Source of the DNA: Actinomycetes bacterium
GTDB taxonomy: Bacteria; Actinomycetota; Actinomycetes; Actinomycetales; Demequinaceae
Assembly: GCA_023428185.1 (NCBI GenBank)
Contig: JAEYYZ010000117.1
Coordinates: forward strand, 1-17,680
Length of the DNA: 17,680 nucleotides
Direction: 5' to 3'
The position numbers and the translations under genes are program-made. Under the pieces are notes generated by a model that did no database searches, was not told where the DNA came from, and saw nothing but the letters and a program-made list of their open reading frames with translations. Numbering within the stretch: the stretch's first letter is position 1; each line of letters opens with the position of its first letter. Positions 5,916 to 14,300 of the stretch are shown here, piece after piece.

Positions 5916-6688
5916 CCGCCTCCGTCAGCGGGCCGCGTTGGCTTGCCCCTCTCGCGGTGGCCGGCGCCTTGGTGGTGGCGGTGCCCCTGGTGGCGCTCGC
6001 CTCCAGGGTCTCGTGGGGCGAGTTCTGGGCCCTCGTCACATCGGATTCCTCTCTCACGGCATTGGAGCTGTCACTGCGCACGGCCGCCGCGGCCACCGTC
6101 GCCGTGGTGGTCTTGGGCGTGCCGCTCGGTTTCGCGTTGCATCGGCTGCATGGCGCACTCAAAGGCGTGGCGCGCGCAGTGGTGCTCGCCCCCCTCGTGT
6201 TGCCTCCCGTGGTGGGAGGCTTGGCCCTCCTTTACGCATTTGGCAGGCGCGGCCTCCTGGGCGAGCAGTGGGGCGGCGTCATCGCGTTCAGCACTACGGC
6301 CGTGGTGATCGCTCAGGTCTTTGTGGCCATGCCGTTCATGGTGGTGTCAGTGGAGTCCGCTCTCGCGTCGCGCTCCGGGTGGCAAGAGGCCGTTGCGTCC
6401 ACTCTCGGCGCGTCTCGCACCTACGTCTTCAGGCGGGTCACGCTCCCGGCGCTCGCGCCCGCACTTGCCACCGGCGCCGTCTTGGCATTCGCGCGCGCCC
6501 TAGGGGAGTTTGGGGCCACTCTCACGTTTGCCGGGTCGCTTTCGGGCGTCACCCGCACCGCTCCGCTCGAGATCTACCTTGCGCGCGAGTCCTCGCCTCA
6601 AGCAGCGGCGGCGCTGTCACTGGTGTTGCTGGTGATTGCGGTCGTAGTGGTAGCGGTGGCGTACAGGCCCGTGCGGGGTGCCACGTGA
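5912..6688 (+). CDS. modB: Molybdate ABC transporter permease
   Basis: A 258-residue integral membrane permease of the molybdate importer. Hydrophobic helices begin at about residues 11-30 and 49-80, and continue through the PLVLPPVVGGLALLYAFGRRG loop region to a last helix before residue 252. The EAA loop that contacts ModC reads EAVASTLGASRTYVFRR, with the conserved Gly, and is followed by VTLPALAPALATGAVLAFARALGEFGA, typical of ModB. The start is TTG at 5912 inside a TTGA overlap with the modA stop. No better start exists nearby, and the next hydrophobic helix would be cut by later starts. The end overlaps modC in a GTGA. Length is close to the actinobacterial ModB norm, and the protein appears complete. 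Confidence 0.93.
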   Translation: MTASVSGPRWLAPLAVAGALVVAVPLVALASRVSWGEFWALVTSDSSLTALELSLRTAAAATVAVVVLGVPLGFALHRLHGALKGVARAVVLAPLVLPPVVGGLALLYAFGRRGLLGEQWGGVIAFSTTAVVIAQVFVAMPFMVVSVESALASRSGWQEAVASTLGASRTYVFRRVTLPALAPALATGAVLAFARALGEFGATLTFAGSLSGVTRTAPLEIYLARESSPQAAAALSLVLLVIAVVVVAVAYRPVRGAT

Positions 6689-7704
6689 GCGTCGATGCCC
6701 GAGTGGTGGTGGCGCCTCGCGGCGTGGACGCCCAGTTGCAGGTGAGCTCCGGCACCACAGTGGTGCTCATGGGCCCCAACGGTGCGGGCAAGTCCACTCT
6801 CTTGGAGGCGATCGCGGGCATCGTCGCGATGGACGACGGGCATATCTCGGTGGGTGGTGTGAGCTTCGCAAGCGGGTCAAGGCAGGTGCTTGCGCGACAG
6901 CGAGGCGTTGGCTTGGTCACTCAAGACGATGAATTGTTCCCCACCATGTCGGTACGGGAGAACGTGGCCTTTGGACCTCGCGCCCAAGGCGCAAACCGCA
7001 AAGCAGCGCATGCCCAGGCCGACGCGTGGCTTGAGAAGATGGGCATCCTTGAGCTTGCACACCGCTCGCCTCAAACTCTCTCGGGAGGTCAGGCGCGCCG
7101 TGTTGCTATAGCGCGGGCCCTCGCGAGCGAGCCCGCGGTCTTGCTCTTGGACGAGCCGCTCGCTCGCCTTGATATCGAGCAAGCAAGCCACATACGCCGC
7201 TTGCTTGCGACAGTGCTCCAGGGCATGACGGCCATCGTTTCCACTCACGACGCCCTCGACGCGCACACGCTCGCCACTGAGGTTGCGGTCATGGAGGCAG
7301 GGCGCATTGTGGAATCAGGGCGTCCGGAGCACGTATTGGTCACTCCCCGCACCGCGTTCGGCGCGCGCATGGCGGGCAGGCAACTCCTGACAGGCGTGAT
7401 GCGCAAAGGCGCACTCGTGGTGGACTCAGGCGCTACCGTCCCGGTGGTCAGTGGCCCTGGCCAAGGCGTGCGGGCTGCCATCGCCGTGCGCCCCACTCTT
7501 GTCAGCGTGAACAGCAAGCAACCAGGGCCCGATGGGGCTCTTATCTCAGAGGCGGTCACCGCCATCGAGCCTCGCGGCGACTATGTGCGGGTGTACGGAC
7601 AGTCGGTAGCGGCCGACATTGACGTGACCGAGGCGGCCACGATCGCGCTTGGCCAACACGTGACATTCGGACTTCCCGCGGGGCTTGAGGCCTACGCACT
7701 CTAA
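6685..7704 (+). CDS. modC: Molybdate ABC transporter ATP-binding protein with TOBE domain
   Basis: A 339-residue ATPase of the ModABC importer. Walker A is GPNGAGKST (30-38), the Q-loop glutamine is Q80, the signature is LSGGQ (132-136), Walker B is VLLLDE (152-157) and the switch histidine is H188. After the nucleotide-binding domain comes a C-terminal TOBE/Mop region (about 233-330), with TLVSVNS and VTAIEPRGDYVRVYG segments. In this family that region binds molybdate and inhibits uptake when the cell is replete. The same frame is open back to 5848, but that stretch is Arg/His/Gly-rich nonsense opposite the modB frame. The GTG at 6685 overlaps the modB stop by 4 nt, has GGGGTG just upstream, and gives the expected N-terminus. 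The gene ends 18 bp before the convergent narK gene, with no terminator hairpin seen. Confidence 0.95.
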   Translation: MSVDARVVVAPRGVDAQLQVSSGTTVVLMGPNGAGKSTLLEAIAGIVAMDDGHISVGGVSFASGSRQVLARQRGVGLVTQDDELFPTMSVRENVAFGPRAQGANRKAAHAQADAWLEKMGILELAHRSPQTLSGGQARRVAIARALASEPAVLLLDEPLARLDIEQASHIRRLLATVLQGMTAIVSTHDALDAHTLATEVAVMEAGRIVESGRPEHVLVTPRTAFGARMAGRQLLTGVMRKGALVVDSGATVPVVSGPGQGVRAAIAVRPTLVSVNSKQPGPDGALISEAVTAIEPRGDYVRVYGQSVAADIDVTEAATIALGQHVTFGLPAGLEAYAL

Positions 7705-7722
7705 CGCTCGGTAGCACCTCCA

Positions 7723-9075
7723 TCAGCAGGGCTTCTCGGCACCTCGTCGGGCATAGAACCACCACGTAAGGCCGATGCCCAGTACCGAAATCCCTGACCA
7801 CCACCAGAACAGCAGAGCAGGCTCCACCGCCACCAAGATGATGCTGAAGAAGAACGGGCCAAACGCCGCCACCGCAGAGGTGAAGCCAATCACCCCGCCG
7901 GATTGGCGTCGTTCAAAGATGCCGGGCATCTGCTTGAAAGTGGAAGCATTGCCTATCCCCGCGAACAGGAAGATCGCAAGCATTCCCCAGAGGAACCGGG
8001 GAAAGTCGTCCGCAGAGTCCGGTGACAATTGCAACGCCGTGTAGGCGCAACTGAGAGCAATGCCCACGCCGGATACCACCGTGACGCGTGCACCGCCGAG
8101 CCGGTCCGCCACGGGACCAAAGATCACCCGGGCTGCGGACCCCACCAGGGCACCCAGGAAGGCGTACTTCGCGGGACTGATGCCTTCGTCGCCAAAAACC
8201 TCGGTGCCGTAACGCGCCTTGATGAGCAGGCCGAACACCGCGGCAAAGCCGGAGAAGGCACCAAAAGTCATGACATAGAGCAAGGTCATGATCCACGTGT
8301 GCTTATTGCGGAAGATGTCGAACTGGTCGGAGACCTTTGCCACACGCACTGGCACGGACTTGAGGAAGAACCACGCGAGCACCACCCCGACCACGGTGAG
8401 CGAGGACCACGCGTAGCCTGCGTTTTGGTACCACACTTGCTTGGCCACCCCAGTGCCGGGGTCCACTACCTCTTGGGGGTCGCCAATGATCCCGGTGAAG
8501 GCTCCGCCCAGGAGCATGAAGCTCACGATCCATGGCGTGAGCAGTTGCACAGCGCTGACGCCAAAGTTGCCAACGCCCGCTTGAATGCCTAGCGCCGTTC
8601 CCGCTTTGGCCCGTGGGAAGAAGTACGACGTGGAGGGCATGAATCCAGAGAACGCGCCGCCACCTATGCCAGTGAGGAAGCTGAGTACCAACAGGAACCA
8701 GTACGGCGTCTGGGGATTCTGCACCGCCAGGGCCCAACCCACGATGGGCACGAGCAACATGCCCGTAGTGACCGTGACCATGGCGCGCGTGCCCATGATG
8801 GGCGGCAAGAACGTCCACACCATGCGCAAAAGCCCACCCGCCAGGCCGGGCATCGCGGTCAACCAATACAACTGGCTCACAGTGAGCCCAAAACCCAAAC
8901 CATTGAGCGCGGGCGCTACCGCAGAAACCAGGAACCACACAATGAAGCACAGCGTGAGATTGAACGTGGTGATGGACAGAGTGCGCCATGCCAAACGCTT
9001 GTCCCAAGATTCCTCGGGGTCCCACGATTCCAGCCAGCCGCGACGCTTCCGTTCAGACCCTGCGAGAGCAGACAT
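7723..9075 (-). CDS. narK: Nitrate/nitrite transporter, E. coli NarK-like (type 2) subtype
   Basis: A 450-residue major facilitator of the nitrate/nitrite porter family, probably exchanging nitrate for nitrite across the membrane. It has the polar N-terminal extension WLESWDPEESWDKRLAWR seen in the E. coli NarK subtype, then about 12 hydrophobic helices. Substrate-contact arginines are in GGLLRMVW (R84, helix 2) and GSAARVIFG (R316, helix 8). The family signature GVGNFG is at 167-172. The frame is open to 9138, but ATG 9075 is preferred: AAGGGA lies 8 nt upstream (9089-9084), and the longer version would overlap the preceding gene. That upstream narK gene stops only 5 nt before this ATG, so the pair is one operon. 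The 3' end faces modC 18 bp away. Confidence 0.92.
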   Translation of the reverse strand: MSALAGSERKRRGWLESWDPEESWDKRLAWRTLSITTFNLTLCFIVWFLVSAVAPALNGLGFGLTVSQLYWLTAMPGLAGGLLRMVWTFLPPIMGTRAMVTVTTGMLLVPIVGWALAVQNPQTPYWFLLVLSFLTGIGGGAFSGFMPSTSYFFPRAKAGTALGIQAGVGNFGVSAVQLLTPWIVSFMLLGGAFTGIIGDPQEVVDPGTGVAKQVWYQNAGYAWSSLTVVGVVLAWFFLKSVPVRVAKVSDQFDIFRNKHTWIMTLLYVMTFGAFSGFAAVFGLLIKARYGTEVFGDEGISPAKYAFLGALVGSAARVIFGPVADRLGGARVTVVSGVGIALSCAYTALQLSPDSADDFPRFLWGMLAIFLFAGIGNASTFKQMPGIFERRQSGGVIGFTSAVAAFGPFFFSIILVAVEPALLFWWWSGISVLGIGLTWWFYARRGAEKPC

Positions 9076-9080
9076 GCGTG

Positions 9081-10487
9081 TTATCCCTTCGTCATGGGTG
9101 TTGCGGTCGATGCTGGGGCCACGCGCTTGCGTCCCCACAACCCTGCGGCGGGGTTACCAGGCCCGCCGTGCTCGAACTGATTGGCGAGCTCGGGGCTCGC
9201 GGAGTGAAGCATTTTCACAATGGTGACGTGCATCCACACGCCTGCGATGGCGGTCACTACAAACAGCACTCCAAAGGTGGCTTGAGGCAAGCCCACCAGG
9301 CCTGACGCCCATGCGAAAGCTGGTGCGAGGAACACTCCCCCCAGCGCACCCAGCGAGCCCACAAGCCCACCCACCGCACCTACGTCGTGCGGGAAGTACT
9401 CGGGAATGTGCTTGAACACTGCGGCTTTGCCAATGCCCATGGCGCACCCCATGGCGAACACCAGCGCGGTGAAAGGAATGACGCCCACGCTCCATGGAAG
9501 CACCTCACTGGTGGTTCCGTCAGGGCGAGCGATCACGATGTACCCATAAGGCATCATCAGAACACCACTAGAAACGAGCATCGTCGCGAAGGTGGCGTAC
9601 ATCACTCGCCGGGCACCGAGGCGATCCGAGAACCATCCGCCTAGTGGCCTCAGTAGGGACGCAGGGAAGATGAAGACCGCCGTCAGCAACGCGGCGTGCG
9701 CCAGTGTCAATCCGTAGACGTCTACGTAGTACTTGGGCAGCCACGCCGCGAGCGCTACGTACGCGCCGAACACCACCACGTAGTACAGGCTGAATCGCCA
9801 CACGCGTGCTTGACGCAAAGGCTGCAACAGTTGCCGAATGGGCCTTCCTTGACCCGGGCGTCGGTCTGGATGCGGGCTGCCCCACCACGTCACGGCGGCC
9901 ATGATGACGAGCATGACTCCGTACATGAAGGGGATGAAGCGCCAGCCTCCCGGGATACGGCCGTCTGCAAAGCCCGCAAGAGGAATGGCGGCGATCATGG
10001 CCGGGCCTATGAACTTGGTGACCGAGGCACCGACGTTTCCCGCCCCAAACACTCCTAGCGCGAGCCCTTGTTTGCCGCGCGGCCACCATGCGCTCACCCA
10101 AGCGATTCCAGAGGAGAAGGCGTTCCCTGCGAATCCCACAAAGAAGGCGAGCACCAACAAGGTGGTGTAGGTGGTGGCGTCCCCCCGCGTGGTGAGTGCG
10201 AGCAGAAACGCGGGCACCGCAGTGAGGATGAGCAGCACGGTAGAGACAAGCCGCCCGCCGTAGCGATCCGCCGCCACACCGGCGGGCAAGCGCCACAGCG
10301 CGCCGTTGAGGATCGCTACCGAGGCCAACCACGCGAATTGACTGTCAGTGAGTCCAAACTCGTCGCGGATCGCGACTCCTAGGACGCCGAACATCAGCCA
10401 CACAGCAAACATGAGGGTGAACCCCACTGTGGCTATGACGAGGACCCGAGTGGCTCCACGTGGGGCGTGGGCTTGGTTCACTTCCAT
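9081..10487 (-). CDS. narK: Nitrate transporter, NarK type 1 subtype (probable proton symporter)
   Basis: A 468-residue nitrate/nitrite porter, first gene of the leftward transporter pair. About 12 hydrophobic helices are present. Helix 1 reads VGFTLMFAVWLMFGVLGVAI, helix 2 carries R66 in GALWRLPAG, and helix 8 carries R280 in ASLLRPLGG. The signature GAGNVGAS is at 148-155, and the loop motif DRYGGR follows helix 2. It lacks the Asp/Glu/Trp-rich N-terminal extension of its neighbour and resembles the type 1 group, usually assigned to proton-coupled nitrate import; that assignment is by resemblance. The ATG at 10487 has AGGAG 5 nt upstream (10497-10493); the 12-residue upstream extension to 10523 has no such site. 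The C-terminal 40 residues are hydrophilic. It diverges from the Cys-containing regulator gene over 115 bp and is probably induced with the nar operon. Confidence 0.92.
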   Translation of the reverse strand: MEVNQAHAPRGATRVLVIATVGFTLMFAVWLMFGVLGVAIRDEFGLTDSQFAWLASVAILNGALWRLPAGVAADRYGGRLVSTVLLILTAVPAFLLALTTRGDATTYTTLLVLAFFVGFAGNAFSSGIAWVSAWWPRGKQGLALGVFGAGNVGASVTKFIGPAMIAAIPLAGFADGRIPGGWRFIPFMYGVMLVIMAAVTWWGSPHPDRRPGQGRPIRQLLQPLRQARVWRFSLYYVVVFGAYVALAAWLPKYYVDVYGLTLAHAALLTAVFIFPASLLRPLGGWFSDRLGARRVMYATFATMLVSSGVLMMPYGYIVIARPDGTTSEVLPWSVGVIPFTALVFAMGCAMGIGKAAVFKHIPEYFPHDVGAVGGLVGSLGALGGVFLAPAFAWASGLVGLPQATFGVLFVVTAIAGVWMHVTIVKMLHSASPELANQFEHGGPGNPAAGLWGRKRVAPASTATPMTKG

Positions 10488-10602
10488 ACGAACTCCTGGG
10501 CGACGGTGCCGACTTTCTGGCATCAGGCTAGCGCCTTTTACACTATCGGCAATACTTATGGTGAGAAATGATTTTTTGGGAAAAACGTGCTAGGAAAGTC
10601 CT
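10488..10602. promoter_or_regulatory. Divergent control region between narK pair and regulator-narGHJI operon
   Basis: This 115-bp stretch is visibly AT-richer than its flanks, with T and A runs at 10572-10577 and 10581-10585. It holds an imperfect dyad: TTTTACACTAT (10536-10546) against ATGGTGAGAAA (10558-10568), 8 of 11 pairs matching, with an 11-nt centre. Leftward, TTGCCG then 16 nt then TAGCCT could be a promoter for the narK pair. Rightward, TACACT (10539-10544) or TATGGT (10557-10562) could be -10 boxes, but neither has a good -35. No FNR-type TTGAT-N4-ATCAA site was seen. Confidence 0.45.
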
Positions 10603-11349
10603 GTGAGTGATCCCGCCGATGAGATTGAGCGTGCGCTCATGCACGTCATGGCGCTTGGAGCGCCTTCGGGGCGCCACGGATCAGTCCTAGCGGGCTCGCG
10701 AAGAGCGATAGTGGACGCATTGCGGACCGCGCCCGGACCCCTGAGCGTTGAAGCGATTGCAGCAGGCTCTGATCTGCACATCAATACCGCCCGTCACCAC
10801 TTGGACGTCTTGCTTGCGGCGGGCCTCGTTGAACGGGCCCCGGCCGTTCCAGCAGGTCGCGGCCGCCCCAAAGCACGTTACGTCGCCACCGCGCTGGCAT
10901 CGGCCCCTTACGACCATTTTGAACAACAACTGGAACAGGCGCTCCGCCTCCACACCGCGGACGAGGTTGCAGTGGCCACGGCCCGGCGCTGGCTGGAATC
11001 AGTGCCGCACATTGAGACCGTGGCTGACCTGGACGCAGCCGTGGCAGTGGCTGTGGAAGCTCTGCGGACTGTGGGGTTCGACGCGCGATCCGATGCGATC
11101 GGTGACACGATCGTTGTGGCGGCATGTCCCTACGCGAGCCTGATTGCAGACCACCCCATGATTTGCACCGTCCACGCCGAACTTGTTTCCGGCGTGCTCA
11201 AACGCACCGGCCAACCAGTGGGCCTGGCCGGCTTTGACGTGTGGGTGCGCCCAGGAGTGTGCAGAGCACGCTTGACCCGCCCAGACACAGAGCCCGAGTT
11301 TGTCGCTACAACCGCCGCATCAACCCCCTCCCCCAAGGAGTCTCAGTGA
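10603..11349 (+). CDS. Winged-helix regulator with SufR-like cysteine pattern, first gene of the nar operon
   Basis: A 248-residue ArsR/DeoR-like regulator. The winged HTH spans about 32-98: RRAIVDAL, PLSVEAIAAGSDLHINTARHHLDVL as the recognition region, GLVERAP, then a basic wing with GRGRPKARY. The C-terminal half has C175 in ACPYASL, C188 in MICTVH and C220 in PGVCRARL. The first pair has the Cx12C spacing known from SufR, an iron-sulfur regulator. The third lies 31 residues on, and a middle Cys of some SufR proteins is missing; H184 and H191 could also contribute. By analogy it may hold an Fe-S cluster and sense oxygen, NO or cluster supply, controlling nitrate respiration; this is inference. 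The GTG at 10603 follows AGGAAAG by 4 nt. Its stop overlaps the narG GTG (GTGA), so it is cotranscribed with the reductase and may be autoregulated. Confidence 0.85.
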   Translation: MSDPADEIERALMHVMALGAPSGRHGSVLAGSRRAIVDALRTAPGPLSVEAIAAGSDLHINTARHHLDVLLAAGLVERAPAVPAGRGRPKARYVATALASAPYDHFEQQLEQALRLHTADEVAVATARRWLESVPHIETVADLDAAVAVAVEALRTVGFDARSDAIGDTIVVAACPYASLIADHPMICTVHAELVSGVLKRTGQPVGLAGFDVWVRPGVCRARLTRPDTEPEFVATTAASTPSPKESQ

Positions 11350-14300
11350 CCAAAGACGATCACACCTCCGATGTCGTAGGCAACCCGCTCATCCGCGCGG
11401 GACGCTTCTTCCACGAAGGCACGGCATCGGCCGATCTGCGCACCGTCACTCTGGAGGGCGGGCGGCAAGCTGACGTCTTCTACAGGGACCGCTGGAGTCA
11501 CGACAAGATCGTGCGCTCCACTCATGGCGTCAACTGCACCGGCTCGTGCTCGTGGAAGGTGTATGTCAAAGACGGTGTGATTACCTGGGAGACCCAGCAG
11601 ACGGACTACCCCTCAGTGGGACCCAACAGCCCCGAGTACGAACCCCGCGGCTGCCCTCGCGGCGCGGCGTTCTCGTGGTACACCTACTCCCCCACACGCG
11701 TGAAGTATCCGTACATTCGCGGTGTGCTGCTCGAGGCGTACCGGGCTGCCAAGAGAGACAACCCAGACCCCGTGGACGCGTGGACTGCAGTGGTTTCCAA
11801 CCCTGAGACACGCCGACGCTACCAACAGGCTCGCGGAAAGGGCGGCTTGGTGCGCGCCACATGGCAGGAGGCCAAAGAGATCATCGCTGCCGCTCACGTC
11901 CACACGCTCAAAGCGCATGGCCCTGACCGCATCTTTGGCTTCTCGCCCATTCCTGCAATGTCCATGGCTTCGCACGCGGCAGGAGCTCGCTTCATCTCCA
12001 TGATGGGCGGGTCCATGGTGAGCTTCTACGACTGGTATTGCGACTTGCCTGTGGCATCGCCGCAAGTGTTTGGCGATCAGACCGACGTCCCCGAATCCGC
12101 CGACTGGTTCAACGCCGCATACCTCATCATGTGGGGCGCCAACGTTCCCGTCACCCGCACCCCGGACGCTCACTTCATGGCAGAGGCCCGCTACAGGGGC
12201 CAAAAGGTAGTAACCGTCTCTCCCGACTACGCGGACAACACCAAGTTCGCCGACGAATGGATGAACCCGCACCCCGGCACTGATGGCGCACTCGCCATGG
12301 CCATGGGCCATGTGGTGCTCAAGGAGTTCTTTGTGGAACGCACCGTTCCGCGCTTTGTCGACTACGTGAAGCGATATTCAGACCTCCCGTTCTTGATCAC
12401 GCTCACGGAGCGGGATGGCGCGTACGTGCCCGGCAAGTTCGTCACCGCGGCCGACTTAGGCGATACCAGCGAAAATGCAGCCTTCAAGACCGTGCTGATT
12501 GATTCCGCCACGGGCCGGCCCGCGGTGCCCAACGGCTCTCTGGGGTTCCGGTTTGGCCAAGAAGGCGAAGGCAAGTGGAACCTCGACCTCGAGGGCCTCG
12601 ACCCTGCCTTGTCCCTGCACGGAGCGAGCGGCACCTCCACCGCAGAGGTGCTCTTGCCTCGCTTTGACGTGGGCCAGGACGTGGACGAACGCGGCGGGGT
12701 GTTGCGCCGCGGCGTGCCCACCGCACCACTGGACACTGTGTCCGGCGAGGTGTTGGTCACCACAGTCTTTGACTTGATGCTCGCTCAATACGGTGTGGGG
12801 CGAGACGGCCTACCTGGCGAGTGGCCTGCCGACTATGACGACCCTGAGCCGTACACCCCCGCGTGGCAAGAGGGAATCACGGGTGTTCCCGCCGAGCAAG
12901 CGGCACGCATCGGCCGGGAGTTTGCTCAGAACGCGCAAGACTCAGGCGGCCGCTCCATGATCATCTTGGGCGCTGGCACCAACCACTACTTCCACTCGGA
13001 CACCATCTACCGCACCTTCTTGGCATTGGTGACTCTGACCGGTTGCCAAGGCGTCAACGGCGGCGGTTGGGCGCATTACGTGGGCCAAGAGAAGTGCCGC
13101 CCCGTCACAGGCTGGGCGCAACTTGCCTTTGGGTTGGACTGGGCGCGACCTCCCCGACAGATGATCGGCACCGGGTTCTTCTACATCAACACCAACCAGT
13201 GGCGCTACGACGGCATGACGCCTGCGGACATTGCCTCACCTCTAGGCAAAGGCAGTTTTGAAGGCATGACCTCCATGGACGTGCTGGCGCAGTCGGCACG
13301 TTCAGGCTGGATGCCGTCCTTCCCCACGTTCGACACCTCCGCCCTCGCGCTGGGCGAGGAGGCCGTGGCATCGGGCAAGGACCCGGGCGCCTTCATGAAG
13401 GACAAACTCACCTCTGGCGAGGTGAAGTTCGCGGTGGAAGATCCCGACGCCGAGCGCAACTGGCCCAGGGTGCTCACAGTGTGGCGTGCCAACCTGTTGG
13501 GTTCGAGTGCCAAAGGCAACGAGTTCTTCTTGCGCCACTTGTTAGGCACTCACTCTGCAGCGACCGCCCAAGAGCGCTCGGCTGATCAACGGCCGCGGGA
13601 TGTGGAGTGGCACGAGGAAGCACCCGAGGGCAAGTTGGACCTGCTGGTCTCCATGGACTACCGCATGACGTCAACAGGATTGTTCTCTGACGTGTTGCTA
13701 CCCACTGCCACGTGGTACGAGAAGCACGACCTCTCGTCAACCGACATGCACCCGTTTATCCACGCCTTCACTCCCGCCATTAACCCGCCGTGGGAAACAA
13801 AGAGCGACTACGACACCTTCCACGAACTCGCACAAAAGGTCTCGGAACTCACGGTGGGTCACGTGGAGAAGGTTCACGATTTGGTGGCGGTTCCACTTCA
13901 ACACGACACGCCCGACGCCATGGCCGTGCCTTCAGGCAAGGTCGCCGACTGGCGAGACGGCTCCGCACCTTTCATCCCAGGACAGACTGCCCCCAAGTTT
14001 GTGCTCGTGGAGCGCGACTACACGCAACTCGGCGCCAAATGGTCTGCCCTTGGTCCACTCATGGAGAAGCTCGGCACTCAGACCAAGGGTGTCAAGGTTG
14101 ATGTCACCAAGGAAGTGGAACGTCTCGCAGGAATCAACGGCGTGATCGCGTCAGGCCCGGCAGCGGGCCGCCCTTCACTCACCACGGCCACGCGTGCATG
14201 CGAAGCGATCTTGGCCTTATCCGGTACCACCAACGGCCGCGTCGCGGTTGAAGGCTTCCGCGACCTGGAGCGTCGTACCGGTCAACCGCTTGCAGACCTG

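Noticed and set aside
5848..6684. Open frame extending modC upstream across the whole modB gene
   Set aside because: The translation is Arg/Gly/His-rich low-complexity sequence typical of an off-frame read of GC-rich DNA. modB in the other frame has clear membrane helices and an EAA loop. modC starts at 6685.
8029..8592. Plus-strand open frame inside the narK gene (187 codons)
   Set aside because: It is the complement of membrane-helix codons with His/Glu/Gly-rich nonsense composition; the minus-strand NarK reading is unambiguous.
11613..12311. Long antisense open frame inside narG (232 codons)
   Set aside because: It lies opposite a strongly conserved narG region, is rich in Gly/His/Arg/Val as expected for a shadow frame, and has no start signals.
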